Shown one piece after another: positions 17,458-26,604 of a stretch of 52,197 nt of DNA; the stretch's first letter is position 1; the number at the start of each line of letters is the position of its first letter. The stretch is from Psychromonas sp. SP041. GTDB taxonomy: Bacteria; Pseudomonadota; Gammaproteobacteria; Enterobacterales; Psychromonadaceae. Both the position numbers and the translations under genes were made by a program. The notes under the pieces were generated by a model. That model was not told where the DNA came from, made no database searches, and saw only the letters and a list, made by a program, of their open reading frames with translations. The DNA lies in the NCBI RefSeq assembly GCF_000470315.2, contig NZ_CBRF02000033.1, positions 1-52,197 of the forward strand, read 5' to 3'.

Positions 17458-18819
17458 TTATTTTTTCTTAACTGGACGCGTCCAACCTTCAACATTACGT
17501 TGCTTAGTACGTGACACACATAATGTATTATCAGGTACATCCGTTACAATTGTTGTTCCTGCACCTGTTGTTGCACCATTACCAATCGTCACAGGCGCGA
17601 TAATTTGGCAATCACTCCCCAAAAACACATCATTACCAATAATGGTTTGATGCTTGTTAACACCATCGTAATTGCATGTGATCACACCAGCACCAATATT
17701 AACGCCACTACCCACTTGGCTATCGCCAATATAACTTAAGTGTCCGCATTTAGTGCCAACGCCTAACGTTGATTTTTTCACTTCAACAAAATTACCAATA
17801 TGCACTTCGTTAGCAATAACAGTATCAGGGCGAAGTCGTGCGAAAGGACCTATCGAAGCGTTTTCACCAATACTGGCACCTTCAATAATAGAGTTTGCTT
17901 TAATTTCAGTATTATCAGCAATATCACAGTTCTTTAGAATGCAACCTGCACCAATTTTAACGCCATAACCTAACGTCACTTTACCTTCGATAATAACGTT
18001 GATATCGATATCAACATCTTGACCACACGTTAATTCACCACGTAAATCAAAGCGAGTTGGGTCACGTAACATCACGCCATCTAATAATAAATTATTAGCA
18101 TTTTGTAACTGGAAAGCGCGTTCTAAATTAGCAAGTTGTAAACGGTTATTCACACCTTCAACTTCAAACGTATTTTCAGGCTGAACCGTTTCAATAGAAC
18201 AACCCGCTTCATGTGCCATTTTAATAATGTCAGTAATATAGTATTCACCAGCCGCATTATCATTAGATAGCGCAGGTAACCAACGGTTTAAATCGTTAGC
18301 ATTTGCCACAAGAATACCAGTGTTCACTTCTTTAATCGCTAACTGCGCTGAGTTTGAATCTTTCTGTTCAACAATGCCCACGACTTTACCGTCAAGACGT
18401 TCTATACGACCATAACCTGTAGGATCGTCTAACGTAATGGTTAACAATCCAATACCACCTTCTGGTTGTACTGCAATTAACTTCTCTAACGTAGTCGCTG
18501 ATAATAAAGGGACATCACCGTAAACCATTAAGATTTTTTCATCTGCTTTAAAGTGAGGTTGTGCAATTTGCATTGCATGTCCAGTACCCAATTGTTCAGT
18601 TTGCTCAATCCAATTTAAGCGATTATCTGCAATATTTTGCTTCATGATGTCGCCACCATGTCCGTAAATTAAGTGGATGTTGTCAGCGCCAATCCCTTTC
18701 ACAGTATCGATAACATGTTGCACCATCGGCTTATCTGCAATTTTATGTAGCACCTTAGGTAAAAGAGAACGCATACGAGTACCTTTACCAGCAGCAAGAA
18801 TAACAACACTTAAAGACAT
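17458..18819 (-). CDS. glmU: Bifunctional GlcNAc-1-P uridyltransferase / GlcN-1-P acetyltransferase
   Basis: Makes UDP-N-acetylglucosamine for peptidoglycan and lipopolysaccharide. The N-terminal nucleotidyltransferase domain starts with [11 protein letters not shown] (about 8-18) and has [10 protein letters not shown] and VYGDVPLL. The C-terminal left-handed beta-helix of hexapeptide repeats (about 250-440) carries the acetyltransferase site ([26 protein letters not shown]). 453 residues, against 456 in E. coli. Single gene with a terminator; in many relatives it lies beside atp genes or glmS, neither of which is here. Confidence 0.97.
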   Translation of the reverse strand: MSLSVVILAAGKGTRMRSLLPKVLHKIADKPMVQHVIDTVKGIGADNIHLIYGHGGDIMKQNIADNRLNWIEQTEQLGTGHAMQIAQPHFKADEKILMVYGDVPLLSATTLEKLIAVQPEGGIGLLTITLDDPTGYGRIERLDGKVVGIVEQKDSNSAQLAIKEVNTGILVANANDLNRWLPALSNDNAAGEYYITDIIKMAHEAGCSIETVQPENTFEVEGVNNRLQLANLERAFQLQNANNLLLDGVMLRDPTRFDLRGELTCGQDVDIDINVIIEGKVTLGYGVKIGAGCILKNCDIADNTEIKANSIIEGASIGENASIGPFARLRPDTVIANEVHIGNFVEVKKSTLGVGTKCGHLSYIGDSQVGSGVNIGAGVITCNYDGVNKHQTIIGNDVFLGSDCQIIAPVTIGNGATTGAGTTIVTDVPDNTLCVSRTKQRNVEGWTRPVKKK

Positions 18820-19205
18820 AATTGGAACCTTAATATAATTAATATAAAGAAATCAGGTGATCATTTTAACGGAGTTTGTAGCGAGATCGTATAATAAAAT
18901 AAGCCTTAAAGTACTTTAATGAAAAGCCATTAGTATTATACCTAAATGTAGACACTCTAAAATGAGTACGTTATCAATATTCAAGGAAGTCATTATTTGT
19001 TCATTAAGCACCGAATACTATCGAGTAAAATACCCTGAAAAAGGAATTATTCATTCATCGTAAAAGATCATCGTGTTGATGAGTGATAAAAGAAAAAATG
19101 CAGCTATTTAATATTATTGTACGACTTTAAATCAATTTTTATTTTCCTGAAAACCTAAAATACAGTATTAAACAACAAATCAAAATTGTGACATTGACAT
19201 TAAAA

Positions 19206-19243
19206 TTGCACCAAAATAGTGAAGTTGCACTTTTTTGGTGCTT
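19206..19243 (+). promoter_or_regulatory. Two NtrC-type boxes upstream of the modular alginate lyase
   Basis: GCAC-N7-GTGC, the NtrC consensus, occurs exactly at 19227-19241. A near match, GCAC-N7-GTGA, lies at 19208-19222, with centres 19 bp apart. Paired boxes of this type are typical of glnA control regions. The nearest downstream gene is the alginate lyase (start 19388). A GG-N10-GC pair at 19259-19272 has sigma54 spacing, but the flanking bases fit the consensus poorly. Nothing else recognisable lies in 18820-19205. Confidence 0.55.
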
Positions 19244-19255
19244 ACAATGTGATCT

Positions 19256-19280
19256 ATAGGCGATTTTTAGGCCTATTTTT
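19256..19280 (+). terminator. Short hairpin with T-run upstream of the alginate lyase
   Basis: Stem ATAGGC / GCCTAT (19256-19261 with 19271-19276), 9-base loop, followed by TTTT. It could be a weak terminator or attenuator about 110 bp before the lyase start, and it overlaps the poor sigma54 match. Confidence 0.4.
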
Positions 19281-19387
19281 AATTGCCTCGGTTTCAATCT
19301 TATTTAAGTATAGAAAAATCATCCTTTAATATTTTAATATTTAAGTATGACATTAAGTAAAAATTGTTTAATTTAAAAGGAATTTTC

Positions 19388-21253
19388 ATGCAATTAAAAA
19401 CACAACTTAAATATACAGCTGCAATTGTTGCAGCTGTATTATCAATGTCCACAATATCACTAGCTAACGCCGCCTCAGTGAGCATCTCTAATCCAGGCTT
19501 TGAAAGTAGCTTTGATAACTGGGAAGACACTGAGCCTTCAGCTATTTCAAGCGATGAATACACAGGTTCAAAAGCAGCTAAAATCACAGGATCTTCTGGT
19601 AAATTTCAACAAGATATAACCGTAGATACCAATACTGATTACCAATTAACGGCTTATATTTCAGGCCATGGTAAAATTGGCGCAACGATAGATGACACTA
19701 GTTACACAAGTAGCAGCAGTGGCAATGATGATTACGAGTTAGTAACTCTTTCTTTTAATTCTGGCTCAAAAACTTCTGTGACTATTTTTGGTAGTTACGA
19801 TGGTGATGAAGGTCGCTTTGATGACTTTGCATTAGAAAGTACTGGTACTTCGACTAGTAGTGGTACCAGTTCAAATAGTGATGAATTAGAAATTGATAAT
19901 GCATTTGATGATGGTACGAGTCACTCTAATTACCCTCCTGAAAATGCTATAGATGAGAGTACAGCTTGGACATCGCGCTGGGCTGCTGAAGCAGGTGGTG
20001 ATGCCGTTAATTTAACAATGCAATTGAAAGAAAACAGCGATGTAACTAAGGTTGGTATTGCATGGGGGCAAGGCGAGTCTCGCACACATACCTTTGAAAT
20101 TTATGCACGTTCAGGCACAAGCGGTAGCTGGACAAAAGTGTTTGATGATGTCAGTAGTGGTAGTAGTACAGATTTAGAAGTATATGACGTGACTGATATA
20201 TCAGCACAACAAATTCGGGTTAAAGCACAACAAAATAGTGCTGGCAGCGATTGGATGAATATTACCGAAGTTAAAATTTACGGCGGTGACGCAGTTGAAA
20301 GTGAAGAAACTGAAGAAGAAGTAACTGAGGAGGAAGTTGTTTCTACCGGTAGTTGCAATATCGACATGTCTATTTGGGGTTACACTACAGGCGACGGTAC
20401 TTCGATGAATGACGTTGACGATATCCAAGACTTAGTTGATAACAAAACATTAGGCTCTAACGGTGAAGAAGAAATTATATTTAACAATGGCTGTGTAACA
20501 TTTACTGTTGCAAATGATGCAGCAAGTTCAGGTGGTTCTACATACCCACGTTCTGAATTACGAGAACTAATGGCGCGTTATACAGACGGTGGTGATGCCA
20601 ATGTCAAAGGTATCACTAAAAATAACTGGGTAACAAGTGAAGCCTCTTCATCTAACCAATCTGATGCGGGCGGTGTTGACGGCAACTTAAAAGCCACTTT
20701 AATTGTTAACACAGTATCTGTGGATGCAACAAGTGAAGATCAAATTGGTCGTATCATTGTTGGTCAAATCCATGGAGAAGATCATGAACCAGTTAAAATT
20801 TACTACCGCAAACTACCAGAGCACGATAAAGGTTCTGTGTTCTTTACTGTAGATGATTCAAGCGGAGATCCGGGTGATCGCATTAATATCATCGGTTTCA
20901 CTGATAAAAATGATACAGATGAAGATGCAAGTGGTGACCCAGTTGAACCTTCAAATGGTATTGCATTAGGTGATGAGTGGAGTTATGAAATTGACCTTTC
21001 TGGTGACCAATTACAAGTTACTGTATGGCTTGACGGTTACACGTACACAACTGAAGATTCAATTACCTACACTAAAACTCGCTCTAAACAGTTGATCCGC
21101 AATTCAAGTGATACTAGCGCCATTACGATTGATGACTTCTATGCTTCAGATTACATGTACTTTAAGGCTGGTCTTTATAACCAAAATAAAACAGGAACAG
21201 ATTCACCTGATTATGCTTCGGTTACCTTTAAAGTGATTGATGTAGATCACTAG
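19388..21253 (+). CDS. Secreted modular PL7 alginate lyase with two carbohydrate-binding-like domains
   Basis: 621 residues. A Sec signal peptide (1-28, ending ANAAS) without a lipobox predicts a freely secreted enzyme. Domain 1 (about 29-150) starts SISNPGFESSFDNWE and resembles CBM4/9/16-type beta-sandwiches. Domain 2 (about 165-300) is F5/8C/CBM32-like (NAFDDGTSHSNYPPENAID to NITEVKIYGG). A short acidic linker of Glu/Thr/Val (about 302-318) follows. The PL7 catalytic domain (about 325-621) has YPRSELRELM, VGQIHGEDHEPV and YFKAGLYNQN. The ATG at 19388 is chosen over an in-frame ATG 8 codons earlier because AAAAGGA lies 8 bases upstream and the signal peptide begins there. It depolymerises alginate outside the cell, with the CBMs likely tethering it to polymer. 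Ends in a strong terminator. Confidence 0.93.
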   Translation: MQLKTQLKYTAAIVAAVLSMSTISLANAASVSISNPGFESSFDNWEDTEPSAISSDEYTGSKAAKITGSSGKFQQDITVDTNTDYQLTAYISGHGKIGATIDDTSYTSSSSGNDDYELVTLSFNSGSKTSVTIFGSYDGDEGRFDDFALESTGTSTSSGTSSNSDELEIDNAFDDGTSHSNYPPENAIDESTAWTSRWAAEAGGDAVNLTMQLKENSDVTKVGIAWGQGESRTHTFEIYARSGTSGSWTKVFDDVSSGSSTDLEVYDVTDISAQQIRVKAQQNSAGSDWMNITEVKIYGGDAVESEETEEEVTEEEVVSTGSCNIDMSIWGYTTGDGTSMNDVDDIQDLVDNKTLGSNGEEEIIFNNGCVTFTVANDAASSGGSTYPRSELRELMARYTDGGDANVKGITKNNWVTSEASSSNQSDAGGVDGNLKATLIVNTVSVDATSEDQIGRIIVGQIHGEDHEPVKIYYRKLPEHDKGSVFFTVDDSSGDPGDRINIIGFTDKNDTDEDASGDPVEPSNGIALGDEWSYEIDLSGDQLQVTVWLDGYTYTTEDSITYTKTRSKQLIRNSSDTSAITIDDFYASDYMYFKAGLYNQNKTGTDSPDYASVTFKVIDVDH

Positions 21254-21299
21254 TCTAAACCATTAGTTAATAACAATTAATAACTTGTAAAATAGACTT

Positions 21300-21325
21300 A
21301 AGCAGCCCAATGGGCTGCTTTTTTT
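21300..21325 (+). terminator. Rho-independent terminator of the modular alginate lyase
   Basis: Stem AAGCAGCCC / GGGCTGCTT (21300-21308 with 21312-21320), 3-base loop, T-run. From 21326 to 21671 the DNA is very AT-rich with no gene or clear motif seen; it presumably contains the nadE promoter. Confidence 0.9.
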
Positions 21326-21671
21326 AATATTGATAGAGCAAGAGCAATAAATATCCACATTAATCAAACATTAAAAATAAAGATATTAGAAATATTATAT
21401 AACCTCATTTTTTAGACAATAATTTAAAATTATTGTTAATCGTATTAGCGAATAAAGAAGCTCAAATCCCTATGCTATGTACATCAATTAAACAGCAGCC
21501 ATTATAAAAATCATTTACTAAAAATGAATAATTTTGAACCACCTATTTAAAATATTTTATCTCATTTTATAAAGGCTCTATTAATAATCCTAAGTTTTAC
21601 TATAAAAAATGACTGCTTTTTTGCATAATAATTTATAAACATAAATTCACCTCTAAATAATGGACTGCCTC

Positions 21672-22502
21672 ATGAAACAAAAAATACTACAAGAGATGTG
21701 TGTTTTAGCAGACATCAATATAGAAAATGAAATTGAACGCCGTATTAGTTTTATTAAAAGCACACTAAAAAAAGCATATTGCAAAACATTAGTATTAGGT
21801 ATCAGTGGTGGTGTTGACTCAAGTACAGCTGGGCGACTATGTCAGCTATCGATAGACCAATTAAATCAAGAAGAAAGCACTAACGACTATCAATTTGTCG
21901 CGGTACGCTTGCCTTATGCAGTTCAGAAAGATGAAGATGAAGCACAACTAGCCGTTAGTTTTATTAAACCAACAAACTGCATCACCGTTAATGTACAAAC
22001 TGGCGCAGATGGTATTCATGAAACAACCGTCGCCGCGTTACAAAACAGCGAAGTAAAATTGGCTGGGAATGCTAACTTTGATTTTGTAAAAGGTAATGTG
22101 AAAGCGCGAATGCGTATGATTGCACAATATGAAATTGCTGGGTTAACTGGTGGCTTGGTTGTTGGAACCGATCACAGTGCAGAAAACATTACCGGTTTCT
22201 ATACTAAACATGGTGATGGTGCCTGTGATTTAGCGCCTTTATTTGGCTTGAATAAACGTCAAGTAAGATCACTTGCTAAGCATTTAGGCGCACCTAGCCT
22301 ATTAGTCGAAAAAGCACCGACAGCAGATTTAGAAGAGGATCAGCCACAGCTTGAAGACGAAATTGCATTAGGCATGACTTACGATCAGATTGATGATTTC
22401 TTAGAAGGCAAAGAAGTTGCAAAAGAGATTGAAGATAAACTCATTGCTATTTATCTACGTACTCAACATAAACGCCAACCTATTCCGACAATTTACGACT
22501 AA
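21672..22502 (+). CDS. nadE: Ammonia-dependent NAD+ synthetase
   Basis: Converts nicotinic acid adenine dinucleotide to NAD+ using ATP and ammonia. ATP-pyrophosphatase motif [10 protein letters not shown] (about 44-53), [27 protein letters not shown], and [17 protein letters not shown] near the C-terminus are diagnostic. Length (276) equals the short NH3-dependent bacterial form, with no glutaminase domain. The ATG at 21672 is chosen by alignment of the N-terminus with E. coli NadE; an ATG four codons upstream (21660) is equally open, and neither has a strong ribosome site. Confidence 0.96.
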   Translation: MKQKILQEMCVLADINIENEIERRISFIKSTLKKAYCKTLVLGISGGVDSSTAGRLCQLSIDQLNQEESTNDYQFVAVRLPYAVQKDEDEAQLAVSFIKPTNCITVNVQTGADGIHETTVAALQNSEVKLAGNANFDFVKGNVKARMRMIAQYEIAGLTGGLVVGTDHSAENITGFYTKHGDGACDLAPLFGLNKRQVRSLAKHLGAPSLLVEKAPTADLEEDQPQLEDEIALGMTYDQIDDFLEGKEVAKEIEDKLIAIYLRTQHKRQPIPTIYD

Positions 22503-22576
22503 TAAAAACCACTTTAACGCTAAATAGTTCATCATATATAGTCGCTGATATTAGCCATTATCAGCACACCGATCAT

Positions 22577-22622
22577 AACTTACCTTGATGATTTGATAAA
22601 AATTAAGCAATCAAGGTAAGTT
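22577..22622 (+). terminator. 13-bp inverted repeat downstream of nadE
   Basis: Perfect arms AACTTACCTTGAT (22577-22589) and its complement (22610-22622) with a 20-base loop, followed by TCTGCACTTTTTCC. It probably acts as a transcript 3' structure for nadE. It could also lie in the asd control region, as it is about 125 bp before the asd start. Confidence 0.5.
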
Positions 22623-22747
22623 TCTGCACTTTTTCCTCCGCAAACCATCAAATAACTAGCCTTAATCACGCCTCTAATGATAGATTCTCTATTAGGTTAA
22701 TGATTAACCGTTTTATTTAAACTATCAAATTTAAGGAAATATAGACC

Positions 22748-23860
22748 ATGAAAAAAGTGGGTTTAGTTGGTTGGCGCGGTATGGTTGGATCTGTTCTTAT
22801 GCAAAGAATGCGTGAAGAGAATGATTTTGCAACGATTGAGCCTGTATTTTTCACCACCTCACAAGTTGGTCTAGCTTCTCCAGATATTGGTAAAAAAACC
22901 GAAACCTTAAAAGATGCCTCTTCAATTGAAGATCTAGCAAAAATGGATATCATCATTACTTGTCAAGGTGGTGATTACACTAACTCTGTTTACCCAGCAT
23001 TACGTGCAAGCGGTTGGAATGGTTACTGGATTGATGCAGCCTCTTCATTACGTATGAAAGACGACAGCATCATCGTATTAGACCCTGTCAACAAAGATGT
23101 GATTCAACAAGGTTTAGCTGACGGCGTAAAAACTTACGTTGGCGGTAACTGTACCGTTTCACTCATGTTATTAGCATTAGGTGGTTTATTCGAAGCAGAC
23201 TTAATTGAGTGGGTTTCTCCGCACACTTACCAAGCAGCGTCAGGCGCTGGTGCACGTAATATGCGTGAATTGATTAGCCAAATGGGTGCAATTGAATCAT
23301 CAGTAGCGGATGAGTTAGCAGATCCAGCTTCTGCTATTTTAGAAATAGATAAAAAAGTTGCTGAATTCATTCGTAGTGATGCATTACCAACTGAACAATT
23401 TGGTGCACCATTAGCTGGTAGCTTGATTCCATGGATTGATGTACCAATGCCTTCTGGTCAATCTAAAGAAGAGTGGAAAGCACAAGTTGAAGCAAACAAA
23501 ATCTTAGGTACATCTGATAACCAAACGCCAATTGACGGTTTATGTGTGCGAATTGGTGCAATGCGTTGTCATAGCCAAGCAATCACAATGAAACTGAAAA
23601 AAGATGTATCAGTGGCTGAAATTGAAAAGATCTTAGCTTCTCACAATGAGTGGGTTAAAGTGATTCCAAATGAACGTGAAGCAACGGTTTCTGAGCTTTC
23701 TCCTGCAAAAGTAACCGGTACATTAAGCATTCCTGTTGGTCGTATCCGTAAACTAGCAATGGGACCTGAATATATCAGTGCATTCACTGTTGGTGACCAA
23801 CTACTATGGGGTGCAGCTGAGCCACTTCGTCGTATGTTGAACATCTTACAAGACGCTTAA
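22748..23860 (+). CDS. asd: Aspartate-semialdehyde dehydrogenase
   Basis: NADP-dependent reduction of aspartyl-4-phosphate to the semialdehyde, at the branch point to lysine/diaminopimelate, threonine and methionine. N-terminal NADP motif [12 protein letters not shown], catalytic Cys135 in GGNCTVSLM (same number as E. coli), and the substrate-binding segment [13 protein letters not shown] with the active-site His. 370 residues, against 367 in E. coli, of the gammaproteobacterial type. AAGGA precedes the ATG by 10 bases. No lysine riboswitch-like structure is apparent upstream. Confidence 0.97.
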   Translation: MKKVGLVGWRGMVGSVLMQRMREENDFATIEPVFFTTSQVGLASPDIGKKTETLKDASSIEDLAKMDIIITCQGGDYTNSVYPALRASGWNGYWIDAASSLRMKDDSIIVLDPVNKDVIQQGLADGVKTYVGGNCTVSLMLLALGGLFEADLIEWVSPHTYQAASGAGARNMRELISQMGAIESSVADELADPASAILEIDKKVAEFIRSDALPTEQFGAPLAGSLIPWIDVPMPSGQSKEEWKAQVEANKILGTSDNQTPIDGLCVRIGAMRCHSQAITMKLKKDVSVAEIEKILASHNEWVKVIPNEREATVSELSPAKVTGTLSIPVGRIRKLAMGPEYISAFTVGDQLLWGAAEPLRRMLNILQDA

Positions 23861-23886
23861 TTTGCATTAGCTTTATCGTTTAAATT

Positions 23887-23914
23887 AAAAAAGGCCTCGA
23901 ATGAGGCCTTTTTT
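23887..23914. terminator. Bidirectional terminator after asd
   Basis: Perfect 12-bp palindromic stem (AAAAAAGGCCTC with its complement, 23887-23898 and 23903-23914) with a 4-base loop. A-run on one side and T-run on the other allow termination on both strands. Confidence 0.9.
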
Positions 23915-23938
23915 ATATCTAGCGTTTAAAAACAGAGT

Positions 23939-24103
23939 TATACCAATGGAATTAAATAAGTGATCAGAGATTGCGCAGGAAAAATTAACACTAATAAGGC
24001 GTGAGTTGTAGGAGATAGTTGTTCTCACTTCAAAACTCACAACGCAGTTAGGGGGGATTTTAACCAGCAAGAATGATCACCTTATTAATTCTTTTGGTAT
24101 TAA
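23939..24103. repeat. Dispersed palindromic repeat, copy B
   Basis: Bounded by TATACCAAT and TTTGGTATTA. Internal blocks shared with copy A in the same order and orientation: TTGCGCAGGAAAAAT, AAGGCGT, CACAACGCAGTTA and ATTTTAACCAGCAA. The interior forms an imperfect palindrome (AAGGCGTGAGTT against AACTCACAACGC). It abuts the short derivative at 24102-24152. Confidence 0.8.
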
Positions 24104-24152
24104 TACCAATCTAAGTAATTATCTAGTCATTTATTTATCCAGATTGGTATAA
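24102..24152. repeat. Internally deleted derivative of the dispersed repeat (copy B')
   Basis: 51 bp that match the two outer ends of copy C (37882-38047) and lack its interior. The junction is a single CATTTAT, whereas copy C has CATTTAT on both sides of the missing segment, so a direct-repeat deletion explains it. It lies between copy B and gpsA. Confidence 0.8.
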
Positions 24153-24172
24153 ACGCTTAAAGAAACGAGATG

Positions 24173-25177
24173 TTATTCGCCTTTCTTACTGCGTGATAAC
24201 AAGTCCATAGCCGCTTCTTTTACCGCTTTACCTTGATAAAGCACGTAATAGATTTGTTCACAAATCGGCATTTCAATATTAACGCGTTTAGCAAGGTTAT
24301 AAACTTCTTCAGTATTACGGTAGCCTTCAACCACTTGGCCAATTTCAACCTGTGCTTCATCAATACCTTTACCAGAGCCTAATGCTAAACCAAAACGACG
24401 ATTACGAGATTGATTATCTGTACAAGTTAAGACTAAATCACCTAAACCTGCCATGCCCATAAATGAAGCTTCAGTAGCACCTAAAGCAACACCTAAGCGC
24501 GTTAACTCCGCTAAACCACGCGTGATTAACGCAGTACGCGCATTTGCACCAAAACCTAAGCCATCGGCTAAACCTGCACCAATAGCAATCACGTTTTTAA
24601 CAGCGCCACCTAATTGTACGGCAGTGAAGTCTTCCGAAATATAGGTTCTAAAATTACTATTATTATGGAAAAGGTCAGCAATATGTTGGGTAAAGTGAGT
24701 ATCTGTACCCGCCACAGCAACGGCTGTAGGCAAGCCTTTAGCGACTTCCATCGCGAAAGTAGGACCTGATAAAACAGCAAGAGGGTAATGGTCACCCACG
24801 ATATCTCTCGCTACTTCTTGTAATAAACGGCCTGTTTCAGCTTCTAACCCTTTTGTTGCCCAAGCAATACGATGCTCTGGACGTAATAAAGGTTTAACTT
24901 GAGATAATACCAAACCAAATACATGGCTAGGCACCACCAACAAAATAGTATCTGTTGCGGCAATACATTTTGCTAAATCACTTTCAGGCTGGAGACGTTC
25001 AGGAAATGTGACTCCTGGTAGAAATGCTTTGTTTTCACGATCGGTTTGTAGGCGTTTAATGTGGTCATCTGAGTGACCCCAAATTAACGTGTTATGTCCG
25101 TTACGAGCCAATGATACAGCAAGAGCAGAGCCGTATGACCCTGCTCCTAATACTGTAATGGCAGTTTTTTCAGCCAT
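24173..25177 (-). CDS. gpsA: NAD(P)-dependent glycerol-3-phosphate dehydrogenase
   Basis: Reduces dihydroxyacetone phosphate to sn-glycerol-3-phosphate for phospholipid synthesis. N-terminal dinucleotide motif [12 protein letters not shown] (about 9-20), [16 protein letters not shown], the catalytic lysine region [17 protein letters not shown], and [10 protein letters not shown]. 334 residues, against 339 in E. coli. Last gene of the minus-strand block yibN-grxC-secB-gpsA, 28 bp after secB. AGGT precedes the ATG. Confidence 0.97.
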   Translation of the reverse strand: MAEKTAITVLGAGSYGSALAVSLARNGHNTLIWGHSDDHIKRLQTDRENKAFLPGVTFPERLQPESDLAKCIAATDTILLVVPSHVFGLVLSQVKPLLRPEHRIAWATKGLEAETGRLLQEVARDIVGDHYPLAVLSGPTFAMEVAKGLPTAVAVAGTDTHFTQHIADLFHNNSNFRTYISEDFTAVQLGGAVKNVIAIGAGLADGLGFGANARTALITRGLAELTRLGVALGATEASFMGMAGLGDLVLTCTDNQSRNRRFGLALGSGKGIDEAQVEIGQVVEGYRNTEEVYNLAKRVNIEMPICEQIYYVLYQGKAVKEAAMDLLSRSKKGE

Positions 25178-25205
25178 TAGATTACCTATTTAAGAAAAGA
25201 CTTAA

Positions 25206-25667
25206 TTAAGAGTTTAGTGTTTCTACTTCAGCTTGCTTACTCGCCATTGCTTGCTGGAATAAAGCATCAAAGTTTACAGGCGCTAAGTTTAACTGTGGGA
25301 AAGTACCACGTGTTACTAAGCTAGAAACGGCTTCACGAGCGTATGGGAATAAGATGTTTGGACAAAATGCATTTAAGCAATGAGCAAGTTGTGGACCTTC
25401 AAGGTCTGAAACAGAGAAAATACCTGCTTGTTGTACTTCACATAAGAACGCAACTTCACCTTCAACACTAGCCGTTGCTGTTAGTGATAATGTCACTTCG
25501 TATACACCTTCTTCTAATTTCTTAGATTGTGTATCGATGTCCATTTTCACTTCTGGAGCCCATTCTTTTTTGAAGATTTCTGGTGAATTTGGGCATTCAA
25601 AAGAGATATCTTTAACATAAACACGTTGGATGTTGAATTCTACTTGTTTTTCTTGTTGTTCTGGCAT
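25206..25667 (-). CDS. secB: Protein-export chaperone SecB
   Basis: Tetrameric cytosolic chaperone that holds preproteins unfolded and delivers them to SecA. 153 residues, usual length. Conserved blocks [62 protein letters not shown] lies just before the ATG. It sits between grxC and gpsA, the standard gammaproteobacterial order. Confidence 0.97.
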   Translation of the reverse strand: MPEQQEKQVEFNIQRVYVKDISFECPNSPEIFKKEWAPEVKMDIDTQSKKLEEGVYEVTLSLTATASVEGEVAFLCEVQQAGIFSVSDLEGPQLAHCLNAFCPNILFPYAREAVSSLVTRGTFPQLNLAPVNFDALFQQAMASKQAEVETLNS

Positions 25668-25707
25668 GATCTTCCCTTAATCGTTAAAAATATTTAATCG
25701 TAGTAAA

Positions 25708-25956
25708 TTAGCTTAATAGTTTATCAAGTTCGTTAGCACGCTCTAGTGCGTATAACTCGTCACAACCGCCTATCGGCTTATCATTAATGATAATTTGCGG
25801 AACTGTTGTGCCACCCGTAATTTTAGTCATATTAGGGCGAAGAGAACGATCTGATACATCAATTTCTTGATACTCAACTTCTTTGCTGTCTAATAATTGC
25901 TTTGCACGCATGCAATATGGGCAATACGGTGTCGTATAAATAGTGATAGTAGCCAT
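25708..25956 (-). CDS. grxC: Glutaredoxin 3
   Basis: 82-residue dithiol glutaredoxin: MATITIYTTPYCPYC with active-site CPYC (residues 12-15), cis-Pro motif TTVPQIII, and GGCDELYALE. The ATG at 25956 gives the normal glutaredoxin N-terminus; an upstream in-frame ATG would add 16 residues that overlap yibN and match nothing. Cytoplasmic thiol-disulfide reductant working with glutathione. Lies 7 bp after yibN. Confidence 0.96.
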   Translation of the reverse strand: MATITIYTTPYCPYCMRAKQLLDSKEVEYQEIDVSDRSLRPNMTKITGGTTVPQIIINDKPIGGCDELYALERANELDKLLS

Positions 25957-25963
25957 AATATAA

Positions 25964-26392
25964 TTACTTCTTAGTTGTTGGTAAGTTTGCAGCCGTCCAG
26001 CCACTCATACCTGAAAAAAGATTATTTACTTGCTCAAATCCAGCATTAGCTAATTTATCGCCTGCGCCGCCTGAACGAGTACCTGTTGCACATACAACTA
26101 TAATGGGGGTCTGTTTGTCATTTTCAATAGCAGCAAACTTTCCTTCATCAATTTGTGACACAGTTATGTTTTTAGCATTAACAATGTGCCCTTTTTTAAA
26201 CTCTTCAGCAGAACGAACGTCAACAACAATCGCATCTTTTTTGTTAATTAGTAACGTCGCTTCCTGAGGATTAATGTTGTTTGTTTTACTTAACTTAGCT
26301 TTTACTACGCTATGAATTAACATTGCGGCAATCACTACCCAAGCAATCGCAAGCATTGGGTTATTAGTAACAAAATCAATATACTCTTGCAT
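25964..26392 (-). CDS. yibN: Membrane-anchored rhodanese-like protein YibN
   Basis: 142 residues: one N-terminal membrane segment (about 13-31, MLAIAWVVIAAMLIHSVV) and a cytoplasmic rhodanese domain with the active-site loop CATGTR and VVDVRSAEEFKKGHI. Length and position ahead of grxC-secB-gpsA match E. coli YibN. The single-anchor topology next to secB suggests a role near the translocon, but that is inference; sulfurtransferase activity is the family expectation. Divergent from gpmI. Confidence 0.92.
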   Translation of the reverse strand: MQEYIDFVTNNPMLAIAWVVIAAMLIHSVVKAKLSKTNNINPQEATLLINKKDAIVVDVRSAEEFKKGHIVNAKNITVSQIDEGKFAAIENDKQTPIIVVCATGTRSGGAGDKLANAGFEQVNNLFSGMSGWTAANLPTTKK

Positions 26393-26604
26393 AACTTTTT
26401 TCTTCTTCTATAAGGATAAATTCGAGTCTGAGTATACCCTGTGGAAAACAGAATATCAGCCTTGAGATTTAGAATAATAAATGAAAATGTCTTTTTTTTG
26501 TCTATTTCAACTTGCTTTGATCTCACACTAGGCTTTTTCAGTGACAAGCCGCACAAATGTTGTAAAATCAACAGCAGATAATTTGAACAATAAAGAGGTT
26601 TAAT

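Noticed and set aside
22503..22747. Lysine riboswitch upstream of asd
   Set aside because: Only one 13-bp hairpin with a 20-base loop is seen; the five-helix core and conserved motifs of the lysine riboswitch are absent, and only about 125 bases follow the hairpin.
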